A stretch of 64,000 nt of DNA from Eledone cirrhosa (GCA_964016885.1 OZ024740.1:204381429-204445428), one strand, 5' to 3'; shown: positions 49,053 through 62,479, counted from the first letter of the stretch. Translations and numbers: made by a program. Notes: a model not told the origin generated them from the sequence alone.

Positions 49053-50141
49053 CGGAGTTTGTTATAGATCCAGACGTGGCTGTTTTGTTACGGAGTTTGT
49101 TATAGACCCAGACGTGGCTGTGTTATTAAGTAGTATGTTATAGACCCAGACGTGGTTTTGTGGTTAACGAGTTAGTTATAGACACAGACGTGGCTGTGTT
49201 GTTAAGGAGTTTATTATAGACATGGATGTGGTTGTGTTGTTAAGGAGTTTATTATAGACCCAGACGGGGCTGTGTTGTTAAGGAGTTTATTATAGACCCA
49301 GACGTGGCTGTGTTGTTAAGGAGTTTATTATAGGCCCAGACGCGTTTGTGTGGTTAAGGAGTTTATTATAGACCCAGACGTGGCTGTGTTAATAAGTAGT
49401 CTGTTATAGACCCAGACGTGGTTGTGTGGTTAAGGAGTTTATTATAGACCCAGACGTGGCCGTGTTATTAAGGAGTTTGTTATAGAACCAGACGTGGCAG
49501 TGTTGTTAAGGAGTTTGTTACCGACCCAGACGTGGCTGTGTTGTTAAGGAGTTTGTTATAGACCCAGAAGTGGCTGTGTTATAGACCCAGACGTGACTGT
49601 GTTATTAAGGAGTTTCTTATAGACCCAGACGTGGCTGTGTTGTTAAGGAGTTTGTTATAGACTCAGACGTGGCTGTGTTGTTAGGAGTTTGTTATAGACC
49701 CAGACTTGGCTGTGTGATTAAGGAGTTTGTTATTGACCCAGATCGGCTGTGTTGTTAAGGAGTTCGTTATAGACACAGACGGGGCTGTGTTATTAAGGAT
49801 TTTATTATAGACCCAGACGTGGCTGTGTTGTTAAGGAGTTCGTTATAGACCCAGACGTGGCTGTGTTGTTAAGGTGTTTGTTATAGTCCCAGACGTGGCT
49901 GTGTTGTTACGGAGTTTGTTATAGATCCAGACGTGGCTGTTTTGTTACGGAGTTTGTTATAGACCCAGACGTGGCTGTGTTGTTAAGGAGTTTGTTATAG
50001 ACCCAGACGTGGTTTTGTGGTTAACGAGTTAGTTATAGACCCAGACGTTCCTGTGTTATTAAGGAGTTTATTATAGAGCCAGACGTTTATGTGTTGTTAA
50101 GGTGTTTGTTATAGTCCCAGACGTGGCTGTTTTGTTACAGA

Positions 50142-50295
50142 TATAGCGAGAGTACGCTCTTGGCCTGGTGCCGAAAAGGCAATGAGAGAATGGGAACTTA
50201 CAGTTGTTAGTTTTATAGGGTTCTGACCGGAAGTTACAGAAAAGGTTCTACTTCCCGTCTAGATGTTAAACCAAACAAGGGAGACAACCGCTACA
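50142..50295 (-). mobile_element. Shrunken solo LTR of family A, copy 2
   Basis: Appears identical to 48899-49052 with the same flanks, 1,243 bp downstream. It was copied with the satellite block. Confidence 0.85.
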
Positions 50296-52478
50296 CGGAG
50301 TTTGTTATAGATCCAGACGTGGCTGTTTTGTTACGGAGTTTGTTATAGACCCAGACGTGGCTGTGTTATTAAGTAGTATGTTATAGACCCAGACGTGGTT
50401 TTGTGGTTAACGAGTTAGTTATAGACACAGACGTGGCTGTGTTGTTAAGGAGTTTATTATAGACATGGATGTGGTTGTGTTGTTAAGGAGTTTATTATAG
50501 ACCCAGACGGGGCTGTGTTGTTAAGGAGTTTATTATAGACCCAGACGTGGCTGTGTTGTTAAGGAGTTTATTATAGGCCCAGACGCGTTTGTGTGGTTAA
50601 GGAGTTTATTATAGACCCAGACGTGGCTGTGTTAATAAGTAGTCTGTTATAGACCCAGACGTGGTTGTGTGGTTAAGGAGTTTATTATAGACCCAGACGT
50701 GGCCGTGTTATTAAGGAGTTTGTTATAGAACCAGACGTGGCAGTGTTGTTAAGGAGTTTGTTACCGACCCAGACGTGGCTGTGTTGTTAAGGAGTTTGTT
50801 ATAGACCCAGAAGTGGCTGTGTTATAGACCCAGACGTGACTGTGTTATTAAGGAGTTTCTTATAGACCCAGACGTGGCTGTGTTGTTAAGGAGTTTGTTA
50901 TAGACTCAGACGTGGCTGTGTTGTTAGGAGTTTGTTATAGACCCAGACTTGGCTGTGTGATTAAGGAGTTTGTTATTGACCCAGATCGGCTGTGTTGTTA
51001 AGGAGTTCGTTATAGACACAGACGGGGCTGTGTTATTAAGGATTTTATTATAGACCCAGACGTGGCTGTGTTGTTAAGGAGTTCGTTATAGACCCAGACG
51101 TGGCTGTGTTGTTAAGGTGTTTGTTATAGTCCCAGACGTGGCTGTGTTGTTACGGAGTTTGTTATAGATCCAGACGTGGCTGTTTTGTTACGGAGTTTGT
51201 TATAGACCCAGACGTGGCTGTGTTGTTAAGGAGTTTGTTATAGACCCAGACGTGGTTTTGTGGTTAACGAGTTAGTTATAGACACAGACGTGGCTGTGTT
51301 GTTACGGAGTTCGTTATAGACCCAGATGTGGCTGTGTTATTAAGGAGTTTATTATAGACCCAGACGTGACTGTGTTGTTAAGGAGTTCGTTATAGACCCA
51401 GACGTGGCTGTGTTATTAAGGAGTTCGTTATAGCCGCAGACGTAGTTGTGTTGTTAAGGAGTTTATTATAGACCCAGACATGGCTGTGATGTTAAGTAGT
51501 TCGTTATACACACAGACGGGTCTTTGTTGGTAAGGAGTTTGTTATCGACCCAGACGAGGCTGTGTTGTTAAGGAGTTTGTTATAGACCCAGACGTGGCTG
51601 TGTTATTAAGGAGTTCTAGACCGAAATGTGGTTGTGTTGTTAAGGAGTTTATTATAGACACGGACGTGGTTGTGTTGTTAAGGAGTTTATTATAGACCCA
51701 GACGGGGTTGTGTTGTTAAGGAATTCGTTATAGACCCAGATGTAGTTGCGTGGTTAAGGAGTTTATTATAGACCCAGACGTGGCTGTGCTGTTAATGAGT
51801 TCGTTATAGACCCAGACGTGGCTGTGTTATTAAGGAGTTTATTATAGACCCAGACGTGACTGTGTTGTTAAGGAGTTCGTTATAGACCAAGACGGGCTGT
51901 GTTATTAAGGAGTTTATTATCGACCCACACGTGGCTGTGTTGTTAAGGAGTTCGTTATAGTCCCAGACGTCGCTGTGATATTAAGGAGTTCGTTATAGAC
52001 ACGGACGGGGCTGTGTTGTTAAGGAGTTCGTTATAGACCCAGATGTGGCTGTGTTATTAAGGAGTTTATTATAGACCCAGACGTAGCTGTGTTGTTAAGG
52101 AGTTTGTTATAGACCCAGACGTGGCTGTGTTATTAAGGAGTTTATTATAGACCCAGACGTGGCTGTGATATTAAGGAGTTCGTTATAGACACAAACGGGG
52201 CTTTGTTGTTAAGGAGTTTGTTATAGACCCAGACGTGGCTGTGTTGTTAAGGAGTTTGTTATAGACCCAGACGTGTCTGTGTTATTAAGTAGTTCGTTAT
52301 AGACCGAAATGTGGTTGTGTTGTTAAGGAGTTTATTATAGACACGGACGGGGTTGTGATGTTAAGGAATTCGTTATAGACCCAGATGTAGTTGTGTGGTT
52401 AAGGAGTTTATTATAGACCCAGACGTGGTTGTATGGTTAAGGAGTTTCTTATAGACCCAGACGTGGTTGTGTTGTTAA

Positions 52479-55310
52479 GGTGTTTGTTATAGACTCAGAC
52501 GTGGCTGTGTTGTTAGGAGTTTGTTATAGACCCAGACTTGGCTGTGTTATTAAGGAGTTTGTTATTGACCCAGATCGGGTGTGTTGTTAAGGAGTTCGTT
52601 ATAGACACAGACGGGGCAGTGTTATTAAGGAGTTTCTTATAGACCCAGACGTGGCTGTGTTATTAAGGGCTTTCTTATAGACCCAGACGTGGCTGTGTTA
52701 TTAAGGATTTTATTATAGACCCAGACGTGGCTGTGTTGTTAAGGAGTTCGTTATAGACCCACACGTTCCGTGTTATTAAGGAGTTTATTATAGAGCCAGA
52801 CGTTTATGTGTTGTTAAGGTGTTTGTTATAGTCCCAGACGTGGCTGTTTTGTTACAGATATAGCGAGAGTACGCTCTTGGCCTGGTGCCGAAAAGGCAAT
52901 GAGAGAATGAGAACTTACAGTTGTTAGTTTTATAGGGTTCTGACCGGAAGTTACAGAAAAGGTTCTACTTCCCGTCTAGATGTTAAACCAAACAAGGGAG
53001 ACAACCGCTACACGGAGTTTGTTATAGATCCAGACGTGGCTGTTTTGTTACGGAGTTTGTTATAGACCCAGACGTGGCTGTGTTATTAAGTAGTATGTTA
53101 TAGACCCAGACGTGGTTTTGTGGTTAACGAGTTAGTTATAGACACAGACGTGGCTGTGTTGTTAAGGAGTTTATTATAGACATGGATGTGGTTGTGTTGT
53201 TAAGGAGTTTATTATAGACCCAGACGGGGCTGTGTTGTTAAGGAGTTTATTATAGACCCAGACGTGGCTGTGTTGTTAAGGAGTTTATTATAGGCCCAGA
53301 CGCGTTTGTGTGGTTAAGGAGTTTATTATAGACCCAGACGTGGCTGTGTTATTAAGGAGTTTATTATAGACCCAGACGTGGCTGTGTTATTAAGTAGTCT
53401 GTTATAGACCCAGACGTGGTTGTGTGGTTAAGGAGTTTATTATAGACCCAGACGTGGCCGTGTTATTAAGGAGTTTGTTATAGAACCAGACGTGGCAGTG
53501 TTGTTAAGGAGTTTGTTACCGACCCAGACGTGGCTGTGTTGTTAAGGAGTTTGTTATAGACCCAGAAGTGGCTGTGTTATAGACCCAGACGTGACTGTGT
53601 TATTAAGGAGTTTCTTATAGACCCAGACGTGGCTGTGTTGTTAAGGAGTTTGTTATAGACTCAGACGTGGCTGTGTTGTTAGGAGTTTGTTATAGACCCA
53701 GACTTGGCTGTGTGATTAAGGAGTTTGTTATTGACCCAGATCGGCTGTGTTGTTAAGGAGTTCGTTATAGACACAGACGGGGCTGTGTTATTAAGGATTT
53801 TATTATAGACCCAGACGTGGCTGTGTTGTTAAGGAGTTCGTTATAGACCCAGACGTGGCTGTGTTATTAAGGAGTTTATTATAGACCCAGACGTGTCTGT
53901 GTTGTTAAGGTGTTTGTTATAGTCCCAGACGTGGCTGTGTTGTTACGGAGTTTGTTATAGATCCAGACGTGGCTGTTTTGTTACGGAGTTTGTTATAGAC
54001 CCAGACGTGGCTGTGTTGTTAAGGAGTTTGTTATAGACCCAGACGTGGTTTTGTGGTTAACGAGTTAGTTATAGACACAGACGTGGCTGTGTTGTTACGG
54101 AGTTCGTTATAGACCCAGATGTGGCTGTGTTATTAAGGAGTTTATTATAGACCCAGACGTGACTGTGTTGTTAAGGAGTTCGTTATAGACCCAGACGTGG
54201 CTGTGTTATTAAGGAGTTCGTTATAGCCGCAGACGTAGTTGTGTTGTTAAGGAGTTTATTATAGACCCAGACATGGCTGTGATGTTAAGTAGTTCGTTAT
54301 ACACACAGACGGGTCTTTGTTGGTAAGGAGTTTGTTATCGACCCAGACGAGGCTGTGTTGTTAAGGAGTTTGTTATAGACCCAGACGTGGCTGTGTTATT
54401 AAGGAGTTCTAGACCGAAATGTGGTTGTGTTGTTAAGGAGTTTATTATAGACACGGACGTGGTTGTGTTGTTAAGGAGTTTATTATAGACCCAGACGGGG
54501 TTGTGTTGTTAAGGAATTCGTTATAGACCCAGATGTAGTTGCGTGGTTAAGGAGTTTATTATAGACCCAGACGTGGCTGTGTTGTTAATGAGTTCGTTAT
54601 AGACCCAGACGTGGCTGTGTTATTAAGGAGTTTATTATAGACCCAGACGTGACTGTGTTGTTAAGGAGTTGGTTATAGACAAAGACGGGCTGTGTTATTA
54701 AGGAGTTTATTATCGACCCACACGTGGCTGTGTTGTTAAGGAGTTCGTTATAGTCCCAGACGTCGCTGTGATATTAAGGAGTTCGTTATAGACACGGACG
54801 GGGCTGTGTTGTTAAGGAGTTCGTTATAGACCCAGATGTGGCTGTGTTATTAAGGAGTTTATTATAGACCCAGACGTAGCTGTGTTGTTAAGGAGTTTGT
54901 TATAGACCCAGACGTGGCTGTGTTATTAAGGAGTTCGTTATAGACACAGACGTAGTTGTGTTATTAAGGAGTTTATTATAGACCCAGACGTGGCTGTGAT
55001 ATTAAGGAGTTCGTTATAGACACAGACGGGGCTTTGTTGTTAAGGAGTTTGTTATACACCCAGACGTGGCTGTGTTGTTAAGGAGTTTGTTATAGACCCA
55101 GACGTGTCTGTGTTATTAAGTAGTTCGTTATAGACCGAAATGTGGTTGTGTTGTTAAGGAGTTTATTATAGACACGGACGGGGTTGTGATGTTAAGGAAT
55201 TCGTTATAGACCCAGATGTAGTTGTGTGGTTAAGGAGTTTATTATAGACCCAGACGTGGTTGTATGGTTAAGGAGTTTCTTATAGACCCAGACGTGGTTG
55301 TGTTGTTAAG
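52479..55310. repeat. Third copy of the solo-LTR satellite block (~2.8 kb)
   Basis: From about 52479 the sequence repeats 48519 onward (offset 3,960). It then follows 51271-52480 at offset 2,793. The offset to the middle copy grows from 2,717 to 2,793, or two monomers, so single units were gained after the block was copied. Similarity stops near 55,310. Confidence 0.8.
52859..53012 (-). mobile_element. Shrunken solo LTR of family A, copy 3
   Basis: Same 154-bp remnant and flanks as 48899-49052, with one substitution seen (GAGAATGAG for GAGAATGGG). Confidence 0.85.
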
Positions 55311-58300
55311 GAGTTCGTTATAGACCCAGACGTAGTTGTGTTGTTAAGGTGTTTGTTGTAGTCCCAGACGTGGCTGTGTTGTTAAGGAGTTTATTATAGA
55401 CAGAGACGTGGCTGTGTTGTTAAGGAGTTTGTTATAGACCCAGACGTGGCTGTGTTATTAAGGAGTTTATTATAGACCCAGACGTGGTTGTGTGGTTAAG
55501 AAGTTCGTTATAGACACTGGCGGGGCTGTGTTATTAAGGAGTTCGTTATAGACACAGACTGGGCTGTGTTGTTAAGGAGGTTGTTATAGACCCAGACGTG
55601 GCTGTGTTAATAAGGAGTTTATTATAGACCCAGGCGTGGTTGTGTGGTTAAAGAGTTCGTTATAGACACAGACGGGGCCGTGGTTTTAAGGAGTTTGTTA
55701 TAGACCCAGAAGTGGCTGTGTTGTTAAGGTGTTTGTTATAGACCCAGACGTGACTGTGTTATTAAGGAGTTCGTTAAAGACGTAAATGTTGTTGTGTTGA
55801 TAAGCAGTTTATTATAGACACGGATGTGGCTGTGTTATTAAGGAGTTTATCATAGACCCAGACGTGGCTGTGTTATTAAATAGTTCGTTATAGACCCAGA
55901 CGTGGCTGTGTTATTAAGGAGTTTATTATAGACCAAGACGGGCTGTGTTATTAAGGAGTTTATTATCGACCCAGACGTGACTGTGTTGTTAAGGAGTTCG
56001 TTATAGACCCAGACGTGGCTGTGTTATTAAGGAGTTCGTTATAGACCCAGACGTGGCTGTGTTATTAAGGAGTTCGTTATAGACACAGACGGGGCTGTGT
56101 TATTAAGGAGTTCGTTATAGACACAGACGTGGCTTTGTTGTTAAGGAGTTTGTTATCGACCCAGACGTGGCTGTGTTGTTAAGGATTTTGTTATAGACCC
56201 AGACGTGGCTGTGTTATTAAGGAGTTCGTTATAGACCGAAATGTGGTTGTGTTGTTAAGGAGTTTATTATAGACACGGACGTGGGTGTGTCGTTAAGGAG
56301 TTTATTATAGACCCAGACGTGGTTGTATGGTTAAGGAGTTTATTATAGACCCAGACGTGGTTGTGTTGTTAAGGAGTTCGTTATAGACCCAGACGTAGTT
56401 GTGTTGTTAAGGTGTTTGTTATAGTCCCAGACGTGGCTGTGTTGTTAAGGAGTTTATTATAGACCCAGACGTGACTGTGTTGTTAAGGAATTCGTTATAG
56501 ACCCAGACGTGGCTGTGTTATTAAGGAGTTTATTATAGACCCAGACGTGGCTGTGCTGTTAACGAGTTCGTTATAGACCAAGACGGGCTGTGTTATTAAG
56601 GAGTTTATTATCGACCCAGACGTGGTTGTGTTGTTAAGGAGTTCGTTATAGTCCCAGACGTGGCTGTGTTATTAAGGAGTTCGTTATAGACACGGACGGG
56701 GCTGTGTTGTTAAGGAGTTCGTTATAGACACTGGCAGGGCTGTGTTATTAAGGAGTTTATTATCGACCCAGACGTGGTTGTGTTATTAAGGAGTTTATTA
56801 TAGACCCAGATGTGGTTGTGTTATTAAGGAGTTTATTATAGACCCAGATGTGGTTATGTTATTAAGGAGCTCGTTATAGACACAGACGTGGCTGTGTTAT
56901 TAAGGAGTTTGTTATAGACCCAGAAGTGGCTATGTTATTAGGGAGTTTATTATAGACCCAGACGTGGCTGTGTTGTTATGGAGTTCGTTATAGACCGAGA
57001 CGTGGCTGCGTTATTAATGAGTTTATTATAGACCCAGATGTGGCTGTGTTTTTAAGGAGTTCGTTATAGACACAGACGGGGCTGTGTTGTTAAGGAGTTT
57101 GTTATAGACCCAGAAGTGGCTGTGTTGTTAAGGTGTTTGTTATAGACCCAGACGTGACTGTGTTATTAAGGAGTTCGTTAAAGACGTAAATGTTGTTGTG
57201 TTGTTAAGCAGTTTATTATAGACACGGACGTGGCTGTGTTATTAAGGAGTTTATCATAGACCCACACGTGGCTGTGTTGTTAAGGAGTTCGTTATAGACC
57301 CAGACGTGGCTGTGTTATTAAGGAGTTTATTATAGACCCAGACGTGGCTGTGTTGTTAACCAGTTCGTTATAGACCAAGACGGGCTGTGTTATTAAGGAG
57401 TTTATTATCGACCCAGACGTGGCTGTGTTGTTAAGGAGTTCGTTATAGTCCCAGACGTGGCAGTGTTATTAAGGAGTTCGTTATAGACACGGGCGGGGCT
57501 GTGTTGTTAAGGAGTTCGTTATAGACCCAGATGTGGCTGTGTTATTAAGGAGTTTATTATAGACCCAGACTTAGCTGTGTTGTTAAGGAGTTCGTTATAG
57601 ACACAGACGTAGTTGTGTTATTAAGGAGTTTATTATAGACCCAGACGTGGCTGTGATGTTAAGGAGTTCGTTATAGACACAGACGGGGCTTTGTTGTTAA
57701 GTAGTTTGTTATAGACCCAGACGTGGCTGTGTTGTTAAGGAGTTTGTTATAGACCCAGACGTGGCTGTGTTATTAAGGAGTTCGTTATAGACCGAAATGT
57801 GGTTGTGTTGTTAAGGAGTTCATTATAGACACGGACGTAGTTGTGTTGTTAAGGAGTTTATTATAGACCCAGACGGGGTTGTGTTGTTAAGGAATTCGTT
57901 ATAGACCCAGATGTAGTTGTGTGGTTAAGGAGTTTATTATAGACCCAGACGTGGTTGTATGGTTAAGGAGTTTATTATAGACCCAGACGTGGCTGTGTTG
58001 TTAAGTAGTTCGTTATAGACCCAGACGTGGCTGTGTTATTAAGGAGTTTATTATAGACCCAGACGTGGCTGTGTTGTTAACGAGTTCGTTATAGACCAAG
58101 ACGGGCTGTGTTATTATGGAGTTTATTATCGACCCAGACGTGGCTGTGTTGTTAAGGAGTTCGATATAGTCCCAGACGTGGCTGTGTTATTAAGGAGTTC
58201 GTTATAGACACGGACGGGGCTGTGTTGTTAAGGAATTCGTTATAGATCCAGATGTGGCTGTGTTATTAAGGAGTTTATTATAGACCCAGACGTAGCTGTG

Positions 58301-58958
58301 TTGTTAAGGAGTTTGTTATAGACCCAGACGTGGCTGTGTTATTAAGGAGTTCGTTATAGACACAGACGGGGCTTTGTTGTTAAGGAGTTTGTTATCGACC
58401 CAGACGTGGCTGTGTTGTTAAGGAGTTTGTTATAGACCCAGACGTGTCTGTGTTATTAAGGAGTTCGTTATAGACCGAAATGTGGTTGTGTTGTTAAGGA
58501 GTTTATTATAGACACGGACGTGGTTGTGTTGTTAAGGAGTTTATTATAGACCCAGACGGGGTTGTGTTGTTAAGGAATTCGTTATAGACCCAGATGTAGT
58601 TGTGTGGTTAAGAAGTTTATTATAGACCCAGACGTGGTTGTATGGTTAAGGAGTTTTTTTATAGACCCAGACGTGGTTGTGTTGTTAATGGAGTTCGTTG
58701 TAGACCCAGACGTAGTTGTGTTGTTAAGGTGTTTGTTATAGTCCTAGACGTGGCTGTGTTGTTAAGGAGTTTATTATAGACACAGACGTGGCTGTGTTGT
58801 TAAGGAGTTTATTATAGACCCAGACGTGGTTGTGTGGTTAAGGAGTTCGTTATAGACACTGGCGGGGCTGTGTTATTAAGGAGTTTATTATCGACCCAGA
58901 CGTGGTTGTGTGGTTAAGGAGTTCGTTATAGACACTGGCGGGGCTGTGTTATTAAGGA

Positions 58959-59387
58959 TGTATTAAGAGTTGCCTCCCCTGCCACGACAATCGAATCGGT
59001 GTTCTCTAGACAGGAAGTAGGTGGAGTTGCTTCCCTTTGGGATTGACCAGACTCCCTAGTGGTCACTTCCGGTCAACAGATATAAAAGGAGCGATTTACC
59101 GCGAAATCTCTCTCTCGCCTCCTGATTCCTGAAGTGGTAACATCTTCGACCATAGCTGGTGATTCCTTCTGGACGACCCTTTCGTTACCAAGCACAATGC
59201 AGCCTGCAGCCTGAGATGAGAGCGCCAAGACATTTCTACCAACTTCAGAATTGTATTATTACCATCGGGTAACAAACCCTTACATTATATGCCTTTTGAC
59301 TTCTATGAAGTAAAACTTTATTACACACACACACTATTTACTGTCTTTTATATTATGTTGCATGTACACCGATATTTATTTCCTAAA
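58959..59387 (+). repeat. 5' LTR of family B
   Basis: About 429 bp, ending CCTAAA one base before the PBS. It is the fullest copy of LTR B in the window; other copies lie at 6187-6595 (inverted), 47242-47653 and 60224-60576. Confidence 0.88.
59081..59089 (+). promoter_or_regulatory. TATA box of LTR B
   Basis: TATAAAAGG about 120 bp into the LTR. Other copies read GATAAAAGG at this place. It is the likely core promoter of family B. Confidence 0.55.
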
Positions 59388-59388
59388 G

Positions 59389-59403
59389 TGGTGACCCCGA
59401 CGT
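59389..59403 (+). other. Truncated primer binding site (tRNA-Trp)
   Basis: TGGTGACCCCGACGT is 15 of the 18 PBS bases and runs straight into integrase sequence (TAAGGGGTCCAG). The last five bases, GACGT, occur at both ends of the missing interval, so the deletion joined at a five-base homology. Confidence 0.85.
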
Positions 59404-59640
59404 TAAGGGGTCCAGAGAGACAATTTCGGTGGATAGACTGAAAAGGGCACACAATGACGCTCATACACTCGACCCACAAATACCCCAATCTTTCTCTCTT
59501 GTGCATACACCTGCTCCTCTGCCCCACCTTCACCTACATACAAGACTACGACCCGTTCCGGTCGGAGAGACCACTGGCCCAAAAAGTCTGCCAAACTATT
59601 TTTATTTGAACTGGCCATTGGAGCCTTATATATATATTTT
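59404..59640 (+). pseudogene. Integrase C-terminal remnant, frameshifted
   Basis: Reads KGSRETISVDRLKRAHNDAH in frame with the family's integrase tail and resembles 45526-46014. One base is missing near 59515-59525 compared with that copy. The conserved end (…RPVPVGETTGP in this frame) is therefore out of register with the RFGRRVHWP tail. Only about 80 codons remain, without the catalytic core or the GPY/F module. It is non-functional. Confidence 0.82.
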
Positions 59641-60223
59641 TTTTTTTGCTGTTCTTATTTATTGATTTATTGTATTGCAATTTACCTCTCATTACCATTT
59701 CACTGGATGTATATATATGTTTTTCGTTTCCTTTACAACGAACATTTTAAGCTATATTCTTCTATTTGCCGGTTTATAAATTTACCACGTAAATTTACCG
59801 TTGATAACCGCGCATTTATTAAGAATGCTTATTTCTCTGGTCGCTGGCCTCTTGACCCTTCCAGGCCAACGCATTCACAACATCAGCGACAACTACACAG
59901 CTTCATCAACAACTAAAACCAGCAGAACAAGCCAGACAATTTATTTCTGCAGCACTCTGCCTGGAGAAATTACCTTCGGAAGTTGGACATTTCATGTTAT
60001 ACCACAGACCAGAAACCACCTGCATTCATTCTCTGGAACACATTCTTTACTGCTGTCATGTGACTGCACACATGTTAACTGTATTTTAGATATTTGAACT
60101 TTTGACCTCTTCTCTTACTTCCATTACTCTGTACCATAGTTTTCATGCCTCTTACATGCTCGCCATCTTACTCCATGCATGCTTCTTTCGATTTTTATGT
60201 TTTAAAAATCTGGCGGGGGATAA
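59641..60223 (+). other. B-type 3' untranslated region and polypurine tract
   Basis: AT-rich sequence matching the minus strand of about 44,800-45,520 without its CAG/CAA expansion. It ends in the polypurine tract GGCGGGGGATAA (60212-60223). An open frame starting near 59708 is shared with the other copy, but the differences mostly change residues, so I do not call a gene. Confidence 0.7.
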
Positions 60224-60576
60224 TGTAGTAAAAGTTGCCTCCCCTGCCACGACAATCGAATCGCTGTTCTCTAGACAGGAAGTAGGTGGAGTTGCTTCCC
60301 TTTGGGACTGACCAGACTCCCTAGTGGTCACTTCCGGTCAACAGAGATAAAAGGAGCGATTAACCGCGAAATCTCTCTCTCGCCTCCTGATTCCTGAAGT
60401 GGTAACATCTTCGACCATAGCTGGTGATTCTTGCTGGACGACCCTTTCGTTACCAAGCACCATGCAGCTCACCAGCCTGAGATGAGAGCGCCAAGACATT
60501 TCTACCAACTTCAGAATGGTATTATTGCCATCGGGTAACAACCCTTTACATTATACACCTTTGACTTCTATGAAGT
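60224..60576 (+). repeat. 3' LTR of family B, truncated
   Basis: Starts TGTAGTAAAAGTTGCC directly after the polypurine tract. It is the only copy here with the intact LTR start. It ends after TTCTATGAAGT; the last ~78 bp are missing and satellite (GTTAAGGAG) begins with a two-base overlap. Confidence 0.88.
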
Positions 60577-62479
60577 TAAGGAGTTTATTATAGACCCAGA
60601 CGTGGCTGTGTTATTAAGTAGTATGTTAAGGAGTTTATTATAGACCCAGACGTGGCTGTGTTGTTAAGGAGTTCGTTATAGACCAAGACGGGCTGTGTTA
60701 TTAAGGAGTTTATTATAGACCCAGACGTGGCTGTGGTGTTAAGGAGTTCGTTATAGACCCAGACGTGGCTGTGTTATTAAGGAGTTGGTTATAGACACGG
60801 GCGGGGCTGTGTTGTTAAGGAGTTCGTTATAGACCCAGATGTGGCTGTGTTATTAAGGAGTTTATTATAGACCCAGACGTAGCTCTGCTGTTAAGGAGTT
60901 TGTTATAGACCCAGACGTGGCTGTGTTATTAAGGAGTTTATTATAGACCCAGACGTGACTGTGTTGGTAAGGTGTTCGTTATAGACCCAGACGTGGCTGT
61001 GTTATTAAGGAGTTCGTTATAGACACAGACGTAGTTGTGTTATTAAGGAGTTTATTATAGACCCAGACGTGGCTGTGATGTTAAGGAGTTCGTTATAGAC
61101 ACAGACGGGGCTTTGTTGTTAAGGAGTTTGTTATCGACCCAGACGTGGCTGTGTTGTTAAGGAGTTTGTTATAGACCCAGACGTGGCTGTGTTATTAAGG
61201 AGTTCGTTATAGACCGAAATGTGGTTGTGTTGTTAAGGAGTTTATTATAGACACGGGCGTGGTTGTGTTGTTAAGGAGTTTATTATAGACCCAGACGGGA
61301 TTGTGTTGTTAAGGAATTCGTTATAGACCCAGATGTAGTTGTGTGGTTAAGGAGTTTATTATAGACACAGACGAGGCTGTGTTGTTAAGGAGTTTATTAT
61401 AGACCCAGACGTGGTTGTGTGGTTAAGGAGTTCGTTATAGACACTGGCGGGGCTGTGTTATTAAGGAGTTTATTATCAACCCAGACGTGGTTGTGTTATT
61501 AAGGAGTTTATTATAGACACAGACGTGGTTGTGTTATTAAGGAGTTTATTATAGACCCAGATGTGGTTGTGTTATTAAGGAGTTCGTTATAGACACAGAC
61601 ATGGCTGTGTTATTAAGGAGTTTGTTATAGACCCAGAAGTGGCTGTGTTGTTAAGGAGTTTATTATAGACCCAGACGTGGCTGTGTTGTTATAGAGTTCG
61701 TTATAGACCCAGACGTGGCTGCGTTAATAAGGAGTTTATTATAGACCCAGGCGTGGTTGTGTGGTTAAGGAGTTCGTTATAGACACAGACGGGGCTGTGT
61801 TGTTAAGGAGTTTGTTATAGAGCCAGAAGTGACTGTGTTATTAAGGAGTTCGTTAAAGACGCAAATGTGGTTGTGTTGTTAAGCAGTTTATTATAGACAC
61901 GGACGTGGTTGTGTTGTTAAGGAGTTTATTATAGACCCAGACGTGGCTATGTTGTTAAGGAGTTCGTTATAGACCAAGACGTGGCTGTGTTATTAAGGAG
62001 TTCGTTATAGACACGGACGGGGCTGTGTTATTAAGGAGTTTATTATAGACCCAGACGTAGCTGTGTTAAGGAGTTTGTTATAGACCCAGACGTGGCTGTG
62101 TTATTAAGACCCAGAAGTGGCTGTGTTGTTAAGGAGTTCGTTATAGACCCAGACGGGGCCGTGTTATTAAGGAGTTTATTATAGCCCCAGACGTGGCTGT
62201 GTTATTAAGGAGTTCGTTATAGACACAGATGGGGCTGTGTTGTTAAGGAGTTTGTTATAGACCCAGATGTGGCTGTGTTATTAAGGAGTTTATTATAGAC
62301 CCAGACATGGTTGTGTGTTTAAGGGGTTCGTTAGACGCAGACGGGGCTGTGTTATTAAGGAGTTTATTATCGACCCAGAAGTGGCTGTGTTATTAAGGAG
62401 TTCGTTACAGACACAGACGGGGCTGTGTGGTTAAGGAGTTCGCTATAGACGCAGACGGGGCTGTGTGGTTAAAGAGTTC
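60577..62479. repeat. 38-bp satellite array, segment 4 and right edge
   Basis: Second-domain monomers continue and become less regular toward the end (GTGTTAAGGAG at 62066, GTGTGTTTAAGGGG near 62310). The last recognisable unit is near 62461-62479. This is the true right end of the array within the window. Confidence 0.95.

Larger units (their letters stand above)
48799..51284. repeat. 1,243-bp tandem duplication including a solo LTR
   Basis: The block starting CCAGACGTTCCTGTG at 48799 is repeated from 50042. The LTR remnant moves from 48899 to 50142, and no difference was seen in it. The junction lies in a GTTATAGAC shared by both block ends. Confidence 0.85.
48079..58958. repeat. 38-bp satellite array, segment 3
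   Basis: Second-domain monomers (ACCGAAATGTGG, GTTGTGTGGTTAAGG, GACACGGACG types) organised in nested large duplications and carrying three copies of a shrunken LTR. There is no gene. Confidence 0.97.
58959..60576 (+). mobile_element. Internally deleted LTR retroelement of family B
   Basis: Order: 5' LTR B, truncated PBS, integrase tail, 3' untranslated region, polypurine tract, truncated 3' LTR B. Everything between PBS and the end of integrase is gone. The 3' LTR breaks off at TGAAGT, where satellite starts, so no target duplication can be read. The 5' LTR shows more changes than the 3' copy, including TGTATTAAGAG for TGTAGTAAAAG at its start. It is the closest source here for the B-type parts of the chimeric A elements. 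Confidence 0.9.

Noticed and set aside
59662..59916. Short open frame after integrase, shared with the minus-strand frame at 45114-45416
   Set aside because: Considered as a third retroelement gene. Differences between the copies mostly change residues and the downstream part is not conserved, so there is no sign of coding.
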